Source of the DNA: Paracidovorax anthurii
Lineage (GTDB): Bacteria; Pseudomonadota; Gammaproteobacteria; Burkholderiales; Burkholderiaceae_C
Direction: 5' to 3'
Length of the DNA: 41,763 nt
Assembly: GCF_003269065.1 (NCBI RefSeq)
Contig: NZ_QLTA01000045.1
Coordinates: 1 to 41,763 of the forward strand
Shown: positions 1 through 9,437 of the stretch, in pieces
How positions within the stretch are numbered: position 1 is the stretch's first letter
How the letters are laid out: each line of letters opens with the position of its first letter
The notes under the pieces: generated by a model
What the model was told of the DNA's origin: nothing
Databases searched by the model: none
The model's input: the letters and a program-made list of their open reading frames with translations, nothing else
Made by a program: the position numbers and the translations under genes

Positions 1-313
1 CACTGGGTACGGGCAGATCGTTGTCGCCCAGACTCAAGGACAGCTGCTGCACCACCTGCCACATCGGCAGTTGCCGATATAGCGACAAACCGATGACCAG
101 CCAGATGGCGTGCTCGGCTGGAAGCTTGCGCCTGCGGATGCTGGCCTTGCCGCTGGCGGCAAGGGCTTGGGTGATCCACTCGTTGTCGATCAACTGCGCC
201 AACTCCCCCAGGCTATCGTTGGGGGCTTGTTGCAGGGTTTGGGCCAGGGTGTTTTCGAGCAGGCGCAAAGCAAAAAGGGAACGTGTTGCACACGTTCCCT
301 TTTTAGCTCCCAT
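1..313 (-). CDS. IS4-family transposase, N-terminal fragment cut by the window edge
   Basis: Read on the minus strand from an ATG at 313-311, the frame is open to the window edge, giving about 104 residues. The sequence around residues 30-95 (LIDNEWITQALAASG, then RRRKLPAEHAIWLVIGLSLY) is the pattern of the N-terminal domain of IS4-type DDE transposases. The catalytic DDE part would lie to the left, outside the window, so completeness cannot be judged. Codons 4 to 14 are made of a perfect 15-bp inverted repeat (see the hairpin entry). The outer end of the element probably lies between 313 and about 350; no terminal repeat or target duplication can be confirmed because the other end is not visible. 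Confidence 0.75.
   Translation of the reverse strand, partial: MGAKKGTCATRSLFALRLLENTLAQTLQQAPNDSLGELAQLIDNEWITQALAASGKASIRRRKLPAEHAIWLVIGLSLYRQLPMWQVVQQLSLSLGDNDLPVPS
272..304. repeat. Perfect 15-bp hairpin at the start of the IS4 transposase gene
   Basis: AAAAAGGGAACGTGT (272-286), a 3-base loop (287-289) and its exact complement (290-304). A T-run flanks the stem on both strands, so it resembles a bidirectional terminator. It sits 7 bases inside the transposase start codon. Insulating hairpins near IS ends are known to limit transposase expression from outside transcripts; that role here is inference. Confidence 0.6.
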
Positions 314-367
314 CAGACTTCCAAGGGCTTATCTGACTGGCATTAGCCCCTCGGGGCCCGTTTTCTT

Positions 368-413
368 TTGCTATTCATTTGGTAGCAAGAAACGTAGCAA
401 AGACGGCGACATG
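368..413 (+). repeat. 46-bp dispersed repeat, copy A
   Basis: TTGCTA (368-373), 9 bases, TAGCAA (383-388), 14 bases, ACGGCGACATG (403-413), followed by GAG. The element lies between the IS4 remnant and the Bug-protein gene. The N14 segment contains a second TAGCAA (395-400), a duplication of the arm also seen in copy G. The stretch 314-484 shows no gene, only the presumed IS end and this repeat. Confidence 0.8.
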
Positions 414-484
414 GAGCATGCGGGAGCCGGAATCCGCGCCGCACACCCCCCGCAGCCTCAGAAGGGCCCTCCCGCGGACCGGAG

Positions 485-1504
485 TCACTCCACCACGATG
501 CCGGCGCGGTGCGCCAGCGCGCGGTAGCGGCCGATCTCCGCGTCCATCTGCTGGCGGAAGGCCGTGGCGCCGATGGCGACCGGCTCCAGGCCCTGCGCGC
601 GCAGCTGCGCCTGCAGGCCCGGATCGGCCATGGCCGCGTTCACCTCGCGCGCGAGCCGCCCGAGGATGGGCAGGGGCGTGCGGGCCGGTGCCGCGAAGCC
701 GTACCACGCGTCGAAGGTGGCGTCGGGCCACTGCAGCTCGGCCATGGTGGGCACGTCGGGCAGCAGGCTGGAGCGCACCGCGCCGATGATGGCCAGGGCG
801 CGCAGCTTGCCCGATTTGACGTGCGGCGCCACGGCGGCCACGGTGTCGATGCCCAGCTCGATCTCCCCGCCGATCACGGCCACCGTGCTCTGGCTGCTGC
901 CCTTGTAGGGCACGTCCTGGAGCTTCACGTCCGTGGCCAGCGCGAGCAGCTCGCCCGCGAGGTGCGGGCCCGAGCCGGGGCCGAAGGTGGCATAGCGGAC
1001 GCCCCGGGGCCGAGCCCGGGCGGCGGCCACCACGTCGGCCACCGAGCGCCAGGGCAGCTCCGAGCGCACCACCAGCACGAGCGGCGTGCGCGCCACGATC
1101 ACGATGGGCGCGAGGTCGCGCACCGGGTCGTAGGGCATGCGGGTGCGCAGTGCCGGGTTCACGGTGTAGCTGGTCGAGCCCGACAGCAGCAGCGTGTAGC
1201 CGTCGGGCGCGGCCTTGGCCACGGCATCGGTGCCGATGATGGTGGAGGCGCCCGGCCGGTTGTCCACCACCACGGCCTGCTTCAGCCGGTCCGCCAGGCG
1301 CTGCCCGAGCGCCCGTGCCACCAGGTCGGTGCCGCCGCCCGGCGGGAACGGAACGACCAGCTTGATGGGCTTGCCCCCCGGCCAGGCCTCCTCGGCGCGC
1401 GCCGCGGCGGGCAGCAGCGCGGCGGCGGCCGTGGCCAGCAGGCCCCGGGAGAACGCGCGGCGGGGCAGGCGGGAGGACGGGGCGAGGGGAGGGTGGTGCT
1501 TCAT
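485..1504 (-). CDS. Tripartite-tricarboxylate-type (Bug/TctC) periplasmic substrate-binding protein
   Basis: The product is 339 residues from the ATG at 1504. It opens with a twin-arginine-like signal (PRRAFSRGLL followed by an Ala/Leu-rich core ending AARAEE), so it is probably Tat-exported. The mature part begins PIKLVVPFPPGGGTDLVAR, the hallmark of the Bug/TctC family, whose members bind carboxylates or amino-acid-like ligands in the periplasm. YKGSS and PDVPTMAE later in the chain are also typical. It lies 79 bp downstream of the M20 peptidase gene on the same strand, so the two are probably co-transcribed. No TctA/TctB membrane subunits are encoded nearby, which is common for Bug proteins in this order. 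The ligand cannot be predicted. Confidence 0.92.
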   Translation of the reverse strand: MKHHPPLAPSSRLPRRAFSRGLLATAAAALLPAAARAEEAWPGGKPIKLVVPFPPGGGTDLVARALGQRLADRLKQAVVVDNRPGASTIIGTDAVAKAAPDGYTLLLSGSTSYTVNPALRTRMPYDPVRDLAPIVIVARTPLVLVVRSELPWRSVADVVAAARARPRGVRYATFGPGSGPHLAGELLALATDVKLQDVPYKGSSQSTVAVIGGEIELGIDTVAAVAPHVKSGKLRALAIIGAVRSSLLPDVPTMAELQWPDATFDAWYGFAAPARTPLPILGRLAREVNAAMADPGLQAQLRAQGLEPVAIGATAFRQQMDAEIGRYRALAHRAGIVVE

Positions 1505-1583
1505 GGTGGACAGGGCCTGGGGTTCGAGGGGGATCGGTGGAAGGGTGAAAGGGGGAGGGCGTGAGCCGCGCGCGGGCGGCGCG

Positions 1584-3047
1584 TCAGGCACCGGCCGGCG
1601 ACGTCTGTGGCTGTGGCTGTGGCTGCGGGTCGGTCCGGGCCGCCTTGCGGAACCAGGGGGCGGCCGCCTCCCCGGTGGTCTCGCCCAGGTCCCAGTACAG
1701 CCCCGCCATGATGCCCAGGCCCTCGCGCACCACGGGCGCGAGCAGGTGCTCGTTCGGGGCATGCTGCGCGCAGGCGGGGTAGGAGTGCGGCACCCACAGC
1801 GTGGGCAGGTCCAGCAGGTCGGCGAACACGTCGTTGGGCAGGGAGCCCGCGAGGTTGGGCAGCACGTCGGGCGGCTGGCCGGCGCTGCGCCCGATCGAGC
1901 CCCGCGCCCAGTCCACCCAGGGGTGGTCGGGGTCGAGCCGCGTCGCCCCGCCCGCGAGGGTGATGGCCACCTCCACGTCGGCGAAGCCGTGCGCGTCCAG
2001 GTGCCGGCGCACGATGGATTCGAGCGCCTGCCACGGCGTGCCCACCACGAAGCGCAGCTGGCAGTGCACCACGGCCTCGCCCGGGATGGCGTTCACCGGG
2101 CGCTGGGGCTGCCCGGCCCCCATCGCCAGCACTTCCAGCGTGTTCCAGGCCATGAGCCGCTCGGCGGGGGAGAGCCCGGGCTCGCCCCAGCCCTCGGAGA
2201 GCGCCGGGTCGCCCTCGCCGCCGCCGATCGCGATGGAGGCCAGCGCCCGGCGCACGGCGGCGGGGACCGGCGGCGGGCGCAGCCCCGGCAGCGTGATGCG
2301 CCCGCGTGCGTCCACCATCGTGGCCACGGCATGGCACAGCCGCGTGGCCGGGTTGGCCAGCACGCCGCCCCAGTTGCCCGAGTGGTAGGCGCGCGGCCTC
2401 TCGCGCAGGCGCAGCGTGAAGTTGACCGCCCCGCGCGATCCCAGGAAGAGGGTGGGGCGCGCCGCGCTCACGCGCGGGCCGTCGCTCGCCAGGAAGAGCT
2501 GCGCGCGCAGGGCCTCGCGGTGCGCGGCGCACACGGCGTGCAGGCCGGGGGACGCGGCCTCCTCGCCCATCTCGATGAGCCAGGTCATGTTGTAGCCGAG
2601 CCGGCCCCCGCGCGCCTGCAGCACCGCCGCGAGCGCCCCCAGGGCGATGGTGTGCTGCCCCTTGTTGTCGGCCGTGCCCCGGCCGTAGAGCCGGTCGCCC
2701 CGGGCCGTGAGCGACCAAGGGCCCAGGCCCTCGTCCCAGAGCGCGTCCTGGCCGCTGGTCACGTCGCCGTGGCCATAGGCGAGCACCGTGGGCAGCGACG
2801 GGTCTTCCACCCGCCGGGCGATGAGGAACGGGCCGGCCCCGGGCTGCGGGTTGGGTACCACCGTGCCCTCGAAGCCGAGGGCGGCCAGGCGCGGCATGAG
2901 TTCGCCCTGCAGGTAGGCGGCGAGCGCGGGCGGCGCGCTGCCGGTGTCGCTTTCGGTGCGCAGCGCCACGCGGCGGCGCAGGTCGTCGAGGAAGCGGCCG
3001 TCGTCGAAATAGGCGTGGGCCAGGGCGATGGCATCGTGGCGGTGCAT
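1584..3047 (-). CDS. M20 family metallopeptidase/deacylase
   Basis: The 487-residue product belongs to the M20 (ArgE/DapE/carboxypeptidase G2) family of zinc-dependent amidohydrolases. Visible motifs are YGHGDV with metal ligand H93 and catalytic D95, GRGTADNKG with the bridging D127, and EMGEEAAS with the catalytic pair E162/E163; a late metal-ligand His is likely in the ACAQHAPNEH segment near the C terminus. A Gly/Pro-rich lid and dimerisation region lies in the middle. The C terminus ends in a Pro-Gln repeat (PQPQPQPQ) encoded by slipped GGCTGT-type hexamers near 1608-1632, a likely length-variable tail. The start is preceded by AAAGGA at good spacing. It is divergent from a LysR gene and upstream of the Bug protein, which suggests uptake and hydrolysis of a peptide-like or acylated compound. 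The substrate is unknown. Confidence 0.9.
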   Translation of the reverse strand: MHRHDAIALAHAYFDDGRFLDDLRRRVALRTESDTGSAPPALAAYLQGELMPRLAALGFEGTVVPNPQPGAGPFLIARRVEDPSLPTVLAYGHGDVTSGQDALWDEGLGPWSLTARGDRLYGRGTADNKGQHTIALGALAAVLQARGGRLGYNMTWLIEMGEEAASPGLHAVCAAHREALRAQLFLASDGPRVSAARPTLFLGSRGAVNFTLRLRERPRAYHSGNWGGVLANPATRLCHAVATMVDARGRITLPGLRPPPVPAAVRRALASIAIGGGEGDPALSEGWGEPGLSPAERLMAWNTLEVLAMGAGQPQRPVNAIPGEAVVHCQLRFVVGTPWQALESIVRRHLDAHGFADVEVAITLAGGATRLDPDHPWVDWARGSIGRSAGQPPDVLPNLAGSLPNDVFADLLDLPTLWVPHSYPACAQHAPNEHLLAPVVREGLGIMAGLYWDLGETTGEAAAPWFRKAARTDPQPQPQPQTSPAGA

Positions 3048-3126
3048 GCGGTAATCCTTTCACGGTATGCCATGCAAGTGGAAGGCCAGAAACCCGTTGC
3101 CGGAAGTGCTGTTTTGGCACCTGGGT

Positions 3127-3143
3127 ATTGCCTTTGGCGCAAT
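3127..3143. promoter_or_regulatory. Candidate LysR operator in the divergent intergenic region
   Basis: ATTGCCTTTGGCGCAAT is a 5-bp perfect dyad with a 7-base centre and fits the T-N11-A rule of LysR-type regulators. It lies almost exactly midway between the two divergent starts at 3047 and 3220. It is the only clear dyad noticed in this 172-bp gap. Confidence 0.5.
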
Positions 3144-3219
3144 GCTGGCCGAGGATCGCGGTCGCGCCGCGGCCTGCTTGCGGCGCCCATCCCTTCCCCA
3201 TCGCCCACCTCGGCTCTCC

Positions 3220-4140
3220 ATGGCATCGCTTTCCCTGCACAGCACGCCCGTGCGCTACTTCCTGGAAGTGGCGCAGGCGGGTTCGGTCAACCAGGCGGCC
3301 TCCCGGCTCTTCGTCGCCCCGTCCGCCGTGAGCCGCCAGATCGCCAAGCTGGAGGACGGCCTGGGCGCCGCGCTCTTCGAGCGGCAGGCGCGGGGCATGG
3401 TGCTCACGGCGGCGGGGCAGCGGCTCGCGGCCCACCTGCGGCACGCGGTGGCGGATGCCGGGCAGATGCTCGACCAGGTGCGCCAGCTCGGGCAGGAGTC
3501 GTCGGCGCGCGTGCGCCTGTGCTGCACCGAAGGCTTCGCCACCGATTTCATGCCGGCGTTCATGCAGGACTTCTGGCGCGCGCAGCCCGGCAGCCGCGTC
3601 GAGCTGCTGGTCGGCGCGCCCGACGCGGTCAGCCAGTGGCTGCTGCGGGGCGAGGCGGACATCGGCCTGAAGTACGCGGTCGCGCCCGAGCCCGGCCTGC
3701 GCGTGGAGCACTCCGCCCGCGCGCCGGTGCTGGCCGTGATGGCGCCGGACCATCCGCTGGCCGCCTCCGAGCGCGTGGCCCTGGCGGACGTGGTGCGCCA
3801 TCCGCTGCTGGTGGGCAGCGCGGGCGTGACGGCGCGGCAACTCTTCGACCTGGCCTGCAATGCCCAGGGGCTGCGCTACCACCCGGTGTTCGTGAGCAAC
3901 TTCTCCTCGGTGATGCTGCCGCTGCTGCGCAGCCCGCAGATCCTGCTGTCGGGCCTGCTCACGGTCGCGCACCGGGTGCGCGAGGGCTCCGCCGTGGCCC
4001 GCCCGTTCTCCGAGGCCACCGTGCTGCGCCAGCGCCGCCTGCAGGTGCTGTCGCTGGAGGGCCGCACGCTCTCGCCGCCGCTGCGCGCCTGCGTGGACGC
4101 GCTGGCCCGGGCCATCGCCGAGGCCGCGCCGCCGGGGTAG
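3220..4140 (+). CDS. LysR-family transcriptional regulator
   Basis: The start is placed at the ATG at 3220, giving 306 residues, normal for the family; an open frame extends further upstream but without family sequence. Residues 1-65 form the winged helix-turn-helix (YFLEVAQAGSVNQAASRLFVAPSAVSRQIAKLE, split here for description as the helix pair around AASRLFVAPSAVSRQ). The remainder is the two-lobed effector-binding domain, with a typical VLAVMAPDHPLA segment. The gene is divergent from the M20 peptidase/Bug operon and is probably its regulator, acting through the 3127-3143 dyad. The effector is unknown. It converges with the next gene at 25 bp, with no clear terminator between them. Confidence 0.92.
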   Translation: MASLSLHSTPVRYFLEVAQAGSVNQAASRLFVAPSAVSRQIAKLEDGLGAALFERQARGMVLTAAGQRLAAHLRHAVADAGQMLDQVRQLGQESSARVRLCCTEGFATDFMPAFMQDFWRAQPGSRVELLVGAPDAVSQWLLRGEADIGLKYAVAPEPGLRVEHSARAPVLAVMAPDHPLAASERVALADVVRHPLLVGSAGVTARQLFDLACNAQGLRYHPVFVSNFSSVMLPLLRSPQILLSGLLTVAHRVREGSAVARPFSEATVLRQRRLQVLSLEGRTLSPPLRACVDALARAIAEAAPPG

Positions 4141-4164
4141 CGCCCCGGTGCTCAACCCGTGGTC

Positions 4165-5421
4165 TCAGCCCGCGGCGTCGCCGCCCGCCGCCTTGAACGG
4201 GCTGTGGGCGCGCAGCGCATCCAGGTAGCCTTCCACGCCTTCGCCCTCGCGCTCCAGGAAGCGGTCCACCGCCTCGGCGAAGCCCGGGTGGGCCAGCCAG
4301 TGCGCGCTGGCGGTGGCCACCGGCATCAGCGCGCGCGCCATCTTGTGCTCGCCCTGCGCGCCGCCCTCGAAGCGCCCCACGCCGTGCGCGATGCACCATT
4401 GCAGCGGCTGGTAATAGCAGGCCTCGAAATGCAGGCAGTCCACGCGCTCCAGCGCGCCCCAGTAGCGCCCGTAGGCCACCGTTTCGGGGTCGTCGGGCGG
4501 GCATGTCGCCGTGTTTTTTGCATGGATTGCTATCAAACTGCTAGCAATCGGCTGGCCGCCGCGCTCCGCGATGAAGAGCAGCCAGGCCTCGGGCATGGCT
4601 TGCTCCATGCGGTGGAAGAAGTCGCGCGAGAGGTAGGGCGGGTTGCCGTGCTCCCAATAGGTGCGCTCGTAGCAGCGGTAGAAGAAATCCCAGTCCTGCG
4701 GCGCGATGTCCGCGCCGCGCGCCCAGCGGAACGCCACGCCCGCATCGGCCACGCGGCGGCGCTCCTGGCGGATCTTCTTGCGCTTGTCCTGCGACAGCGT
4801 GGCCAGGAAATCGTCGAACGAGCCGAAGGGCCGGCCCGTGGCCGGCGCGGCGTTGCGCCAGTGGAACTGCACCGTCTGCCGCAGCATCAGCCCGGCCGCG
4901 CGCGCGGCCTCCAGGTCCTCGGGCGCGGCGAAGAGCAGGTGCAGCGACGACAGCCCCGCCTCCGTGCACCACTGCACCAGCGCCCGCACCAGCGCCGCCC
5001 GCGCGCCGGCATCCACCGCCAGCAGCCGCGCGCCGGGCACGGGCGTGAACGGCACGGCCACCACCGCCTTGGGGTAGTACGCCACGCCGTGGCGCGCGTA
5101 GGCCTGCGCCCAGGCATGGTCGAACACGTACTCGCCATAGGAGTGCGGCTTGGCATACACCGCGCAGGCCGCCACCAGCGCGCCGCCGCGCCACAGGGTG
5201 CAGAAGACGGGCGTCCAGCCGGTCTCCGGCACGGCGCTGCCGCTGGCGTCCAGGGCCGACAGGTAGGCATGCCGCATGAAGGGCGTGGGATGGGGCTGGG
5301 CGGCCAGCAGGGCGTCCCAGTCGCGGGCGTCCACGTCGCCCGGCGACGGATGCAGCCGCAGCGTGTAGCCGCCGTCCTCGGGCGCCGGGGGGCAGGGAAG
5401 GGAGTCGTCGGTGGAGTTCAA
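4165..5421 (-). CDS. COG3146 (FemAB/GNAT-like) acyltransferase-like protein
   Basis: The protein matches the COG3146 family (peptidogalactan-type or GNAT-fold, biochemical role not firmly established). Recognisable family blocks are TPFMRHAYLSAL near the N terminus, SYGEYVFDHAWA, YYPKAVVAVPFTPVPGARLL, and RYWGALERVDCLHFEACYYQ near the C terminus. The frame stays open well upstream; a TTG at 5421 gives 418 residues but has no clear ribosome-binding site, so the start is uncertain. A 46-bp dispersed repeat (4502-4547) is read in frame between the conserved SLIA and VAYGRYWGA blocks and supplies an unusual stretch (IHAKNTATCPPDDPE). The gene converges with the LysR gene and is divergent from nadE. 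Confidence 0.8.
   Translation of the reverse strand: MNSTDDSLPCPPAPEDGGYTLRLHPSPGDVDARDWDALLAAQPHPTPFMRHAYLSALDASGSAVPETGWTPVFCTLWRGGALVAACAVYAKPHSYGEYVFDHAWAQAYARHGVAYYPKAVVAVPFTPVPGARLLAVDAGARAALVRALVQWCTEAGLSSLHLLFAAPEDLEAARAAGLMLRQTVQFHWRNAAPATGRPFGSFDDFLATLSQDKRKKIRQERRRVADAGVAFRWARGADIAPQDWDFFYRCYERTYWEHGNPPYLSRDFFHRMEQAMPEAWLLFIAERGGQPIASSLIAIHAKNTATCPPDDPETVAYGRYWGALERVDCLHFEACYYQPLQWCIAHGVGRFEGGAQGEHKMARALMPVATASAHWLAHPGFAEAVDRFLEREGEGVEGYLDALRAHSPFKAAGGDAAG
4502..4547 (-). repeat. 46-bp dispersed repeat, copy B, inside the COG3146 gene
   Basis: On the minus strand it reads TTGCTA, 9 bases, TAGCAA with one arm extended to GATTGCTA/TAGCAATC, 14 bases, ACGGCGACATG. The spacing is identical to copies A, C, E and G. 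It is in sense orientation in the host gene and contains no stop in the frame used. Confidence 0.8.
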
Positions 5422-5636
5422 GGGGCGCGCGGGTTGGGGGTGGGGCGGGCGCGGGGCCGGCCCGGGGCGGCCGCCATGATCGCGCAAAAGCGGTGCCCCC
5501 ACGGGCTGCTGCGGATGCCCCGGCGGACGCGGCCGGCCCCGCGCGGCGCGGCCATCCACTGCCCAAAAATGCGGCATTGCAACAATTCTGTAACGCTGAC
5601 AAGGGCTTGGCGCGCCCCTACAGCGCAAGCCACGGC

Positions 5637-5673
5637 TTATCCACAGAGTTGTCCAGCGCAGGCGGGGATAAGG
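5637..5673. promoter_or_regulatory. DnaA-box-like cluster upstream of nadE
   Basis: TTATCCACA at 5637-5645 is a perfect DnaA box. Nearby are a weaker TTGTCCAGC and, on the other strand, TTATCCCCG (5671-5663). They sit in the 316-bp gap between the COG3146 gene and nadE, which otherwise holds only a CATAAT hexamer (5705-5710) that could be the nadE -10 element. Whether DnaA binds here is inference. Confidence 0.4.
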
Positions 5674-5737
5674 CCCTGGCGCCTGGGCATGGGAGGGCGG
5701 ATGACATAATCGCCCGACTCTCCTCCAGCCCTTTTCC

Positions 5738-7826
<2,089 letters not shown>

Positions 7827-7836
7827 CCGTTACGGG

Positions 7837-8433
7837 TCAGATCACCGCGCGCAGCGCGACGGCACCCTCGCGGGCGGTGCCCGCGGCCTCGACCAGCGCG
7901 CGCAGCAGCGCCGCCGCATCGGTATCGACCGACAGCAGGCCCATCTGCCAGTCGCTCATCAGGCCGCCGTCCACGCTCTGCCGCAGGAAGGCCAGCAGGC
8001 CGTCGTAGTAGGCATCCACGTTGAGCAGGCCCAGGGGCTTGTCGTGGTAGCCGAGCTGGCGCCACGTCCACACCTCGAACAGCTCCTCGAACGTGCCGAT
8101 GCCGCCCGGCAGCGCGAGGAAGGCATCGCAGCGCTCGGCCATCATCGCCTTGCGCTCGTGCATCGTGGTCACGATGTGCAGTTCGTCGCAGGCGTGGTTG
8201 GCCAGCTCCTTGTCCACCAGGGATTGCGGAATGATGCCCACCACGCGGCCGCCGGCGCGGCGCGCGGCCTCGGCCACGGTGCCCATCAGCCCGCTGCGCC
8301 CGCCGCCGTACACGAGCTGGCCGCCATGGCGGCCGATCCACTCGCCCACGGCGTTGGCGGCGTCGGTGAAGGCGGGGTTCGCGCCGTTGCGCGAGCCCAG
8401 GTACACACAGATCGAAAAAGCGGGATCAGCCAT
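7837..8433 (-). CDS. LOG family protein (nucleoside 5'-monophosphate phosphoribohydrolase)
   Basis: The 198-residue product has the two LOG signatures: PGGIGTFEE at 109-117 (PGGxGTxxE) and the preceding MHERK at 91-95, plus the nucleotide-binding GGGRSGLMG at 43-51. LOG enzymes release adenine-type bases from nucleoside monophosphates; in plant-associated bacteria they can produce cytokinins, but most bacterial members probably act in nucleotide housekeeping. The start codon overlaps the dgkA stop by one base (TGATG), so the two are translationally coupled. It converges with glnB across 10 bp. Confidence 0.92.
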   Translation of the reverse strand: MADPAFSICVYLGSRNGANPAFTDAANAVGEWIGRHGGQLVYGGGRSGLMGTVAEAARRAGGRVVGIIPQSLVDKELANHACDELHIVTTMHERKAMMAERCDAFLALPGGIGTFEELFEVWTWRQLGYHDKPLGLLNVDAYYDGLLAFLRQSVDGGLMSDWQMGLLSVDTDAAALLRALVEAAGTAREGAVALRAVI

Positions 8434-8822
8434 CAGGAAAGCCTTTGGTACAGCGCCGCGGCCCAGACGCCGCCGCAGAGCAGCAGGCTCAGCAGCACGG
8501 CCGCGCTGCCCATGTCCTTGGCGCGTTTCGAAAGATCATGCCACTCCGGGCCGATGCGGTCGATCGCGGCCTCGATGCCGGAATTCAGCAGCTCGGTGAT
8601 CAGCACCAGCACCACCGCGCCGCTCAGCAGCGCCACCTCCACCCAGCCGCGCCCCACCCACCAGGCCAGGGGCAGCAGCACGCAGGCCAGCGTGGCTTCG
8701 AGGCGGAAAGCCTTCTCGGACCAGCCCGCCCGCAGGCCCTGCAGCGAGTGCAGGCCCGCATGCCAGAGCCGGAGCAGGCCGCGGCGGGCCTTGTGGGGGT
8801 TGTTGAAAAGCGGTGCGGTCAT
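8433..8822 (-). CDS. dgkA: Diacylglycerol kinase
   Basis: The 129-residue product is a small integral-membrane kinase that phosphorylates diacylglycerol (or undecaprenol in some relatives) on the inner membrane. The family signature ELLNSGIEAAIDR (77-89) and LSKRAKDMGSAAVLL (97-111) are both present, with three hydrophobic segments at about 44-59, 62-78 and 105-125. The ATG at 8822 fits the family length; a longer open frame upstream has no family sequence. It shares one base with the downstream LOG gene. Confidence 0.93.
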   Translation of the reverse strand: MTAPLFNNPHKARRGLLRLWHAGLHSLQGLRAGWSEKAFRLEATLACVLLPLAWWVGRGWVEVALLSGAVVLVLITELLNSGIEAAIDRIGPEWHDLSKRAKDMGSAAVLLSLLLCGGVWAAALYQRLS

Positions 8823-8896
8823 GTGAGTCGGACTTAAGGGGGCATTGCGGCGGCCCGGCCCGTGGCAAGGCCAGGGCGCGGGTGCGCGCTGAGGGA

Positions 8897-9430
8897 TCAG
8901 GCCTGGACCAGCCGGGTGCCGGCCCAGGCGTCGTGCCAGAACTGCCGCTCGGGATGGAAGCGGCTCAGCAAGGCCCAGACGGCCACCCAGCCCAGCGTGA
9001 TCACGGAGACCTCCCCAGCCGACAGGCCCAGCGGCCCCAGCAGGGCCAGGGGCGGCAGGAACCACATCCAGCTGAGCACGTACCGCAGCAGGGCGCGCCG
9101 CTGCGACACCGGGGCGCCGTGGCGGTCCCGCAGGCGGATATGCCAGGTCTTCATGGCCAGGGTCTGCCCCCTGGCCCAGAACCAGGTGAAATAGATGCCG
9201 AAGACTACGAACAGGAACCCCATGCGAACGGCCCGGTGGTCCAGGGCGTGCCGGGATTGGCTCAGGGTGTCGAACAGATAGCCCGCGATGAACACCACGC
9301 CGAACATCAGAATGCCCTCGTAGAGCCAGCAGGCCATGCGCCGGCGCAGGGAGGGGGCCCTGAGCGCTGCGGCGGGCGTTTCGGGGCGTTCGGTTCCGGG
9401 CGCCGGGCCGCGGTGGGTCGTGGTGGGCAT
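8897..9430 (-). CDS. RDD family membrane protein
   Basis: The product has 177 residues. Family features are the first hydrophobic segment after an Arg-rich stretch (SLRRRMACWLYEGIL), the GQTLAMKTWHIRLRDRHG block after the second segment, and a C-terminal FHPERQFWHDAWAGTRLV. Three or four membrane segments are visible. RDD proteins are poorly characterised; some are linked to cation transport. It starts 7 bp downstream of the DUF3106 gene and is probably the last gene of the sigma factor operon. Confidence 0.88.
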   Translation of the reverse strand: MPTTTHRGPAPGTERPETPAAALRAPSLRRRMACWLYEGILMFGVVFIAGYLFDTLSQSRHALDHRAVRMGFLFVVFGIYFTWFWARGQTLAMKTWHIRLRDRHGAPVSQRRALLRYVLSWMWFLPPLALLGPLGLSAGEVSVITLGWVAVWALLSRFHPERQFWHDAWAGTRLVQA

Positions 9431-9437
9431 CCTGGGA

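Noticed and set aside
1605-1634. GGCTGT hexamer repeats as a regulatory or CRISPR-like array
   Set aside because: Only about three imperfect units, fully explained as the Pro-Gln tail of the M20 peptidase.
5637-5673. A chromosomal origin at the DnaA-box cluster
   Set aside because: Only one perfect box, no AT-rich unwinding region, and no dnaA, dnaN or gyrB nearby.
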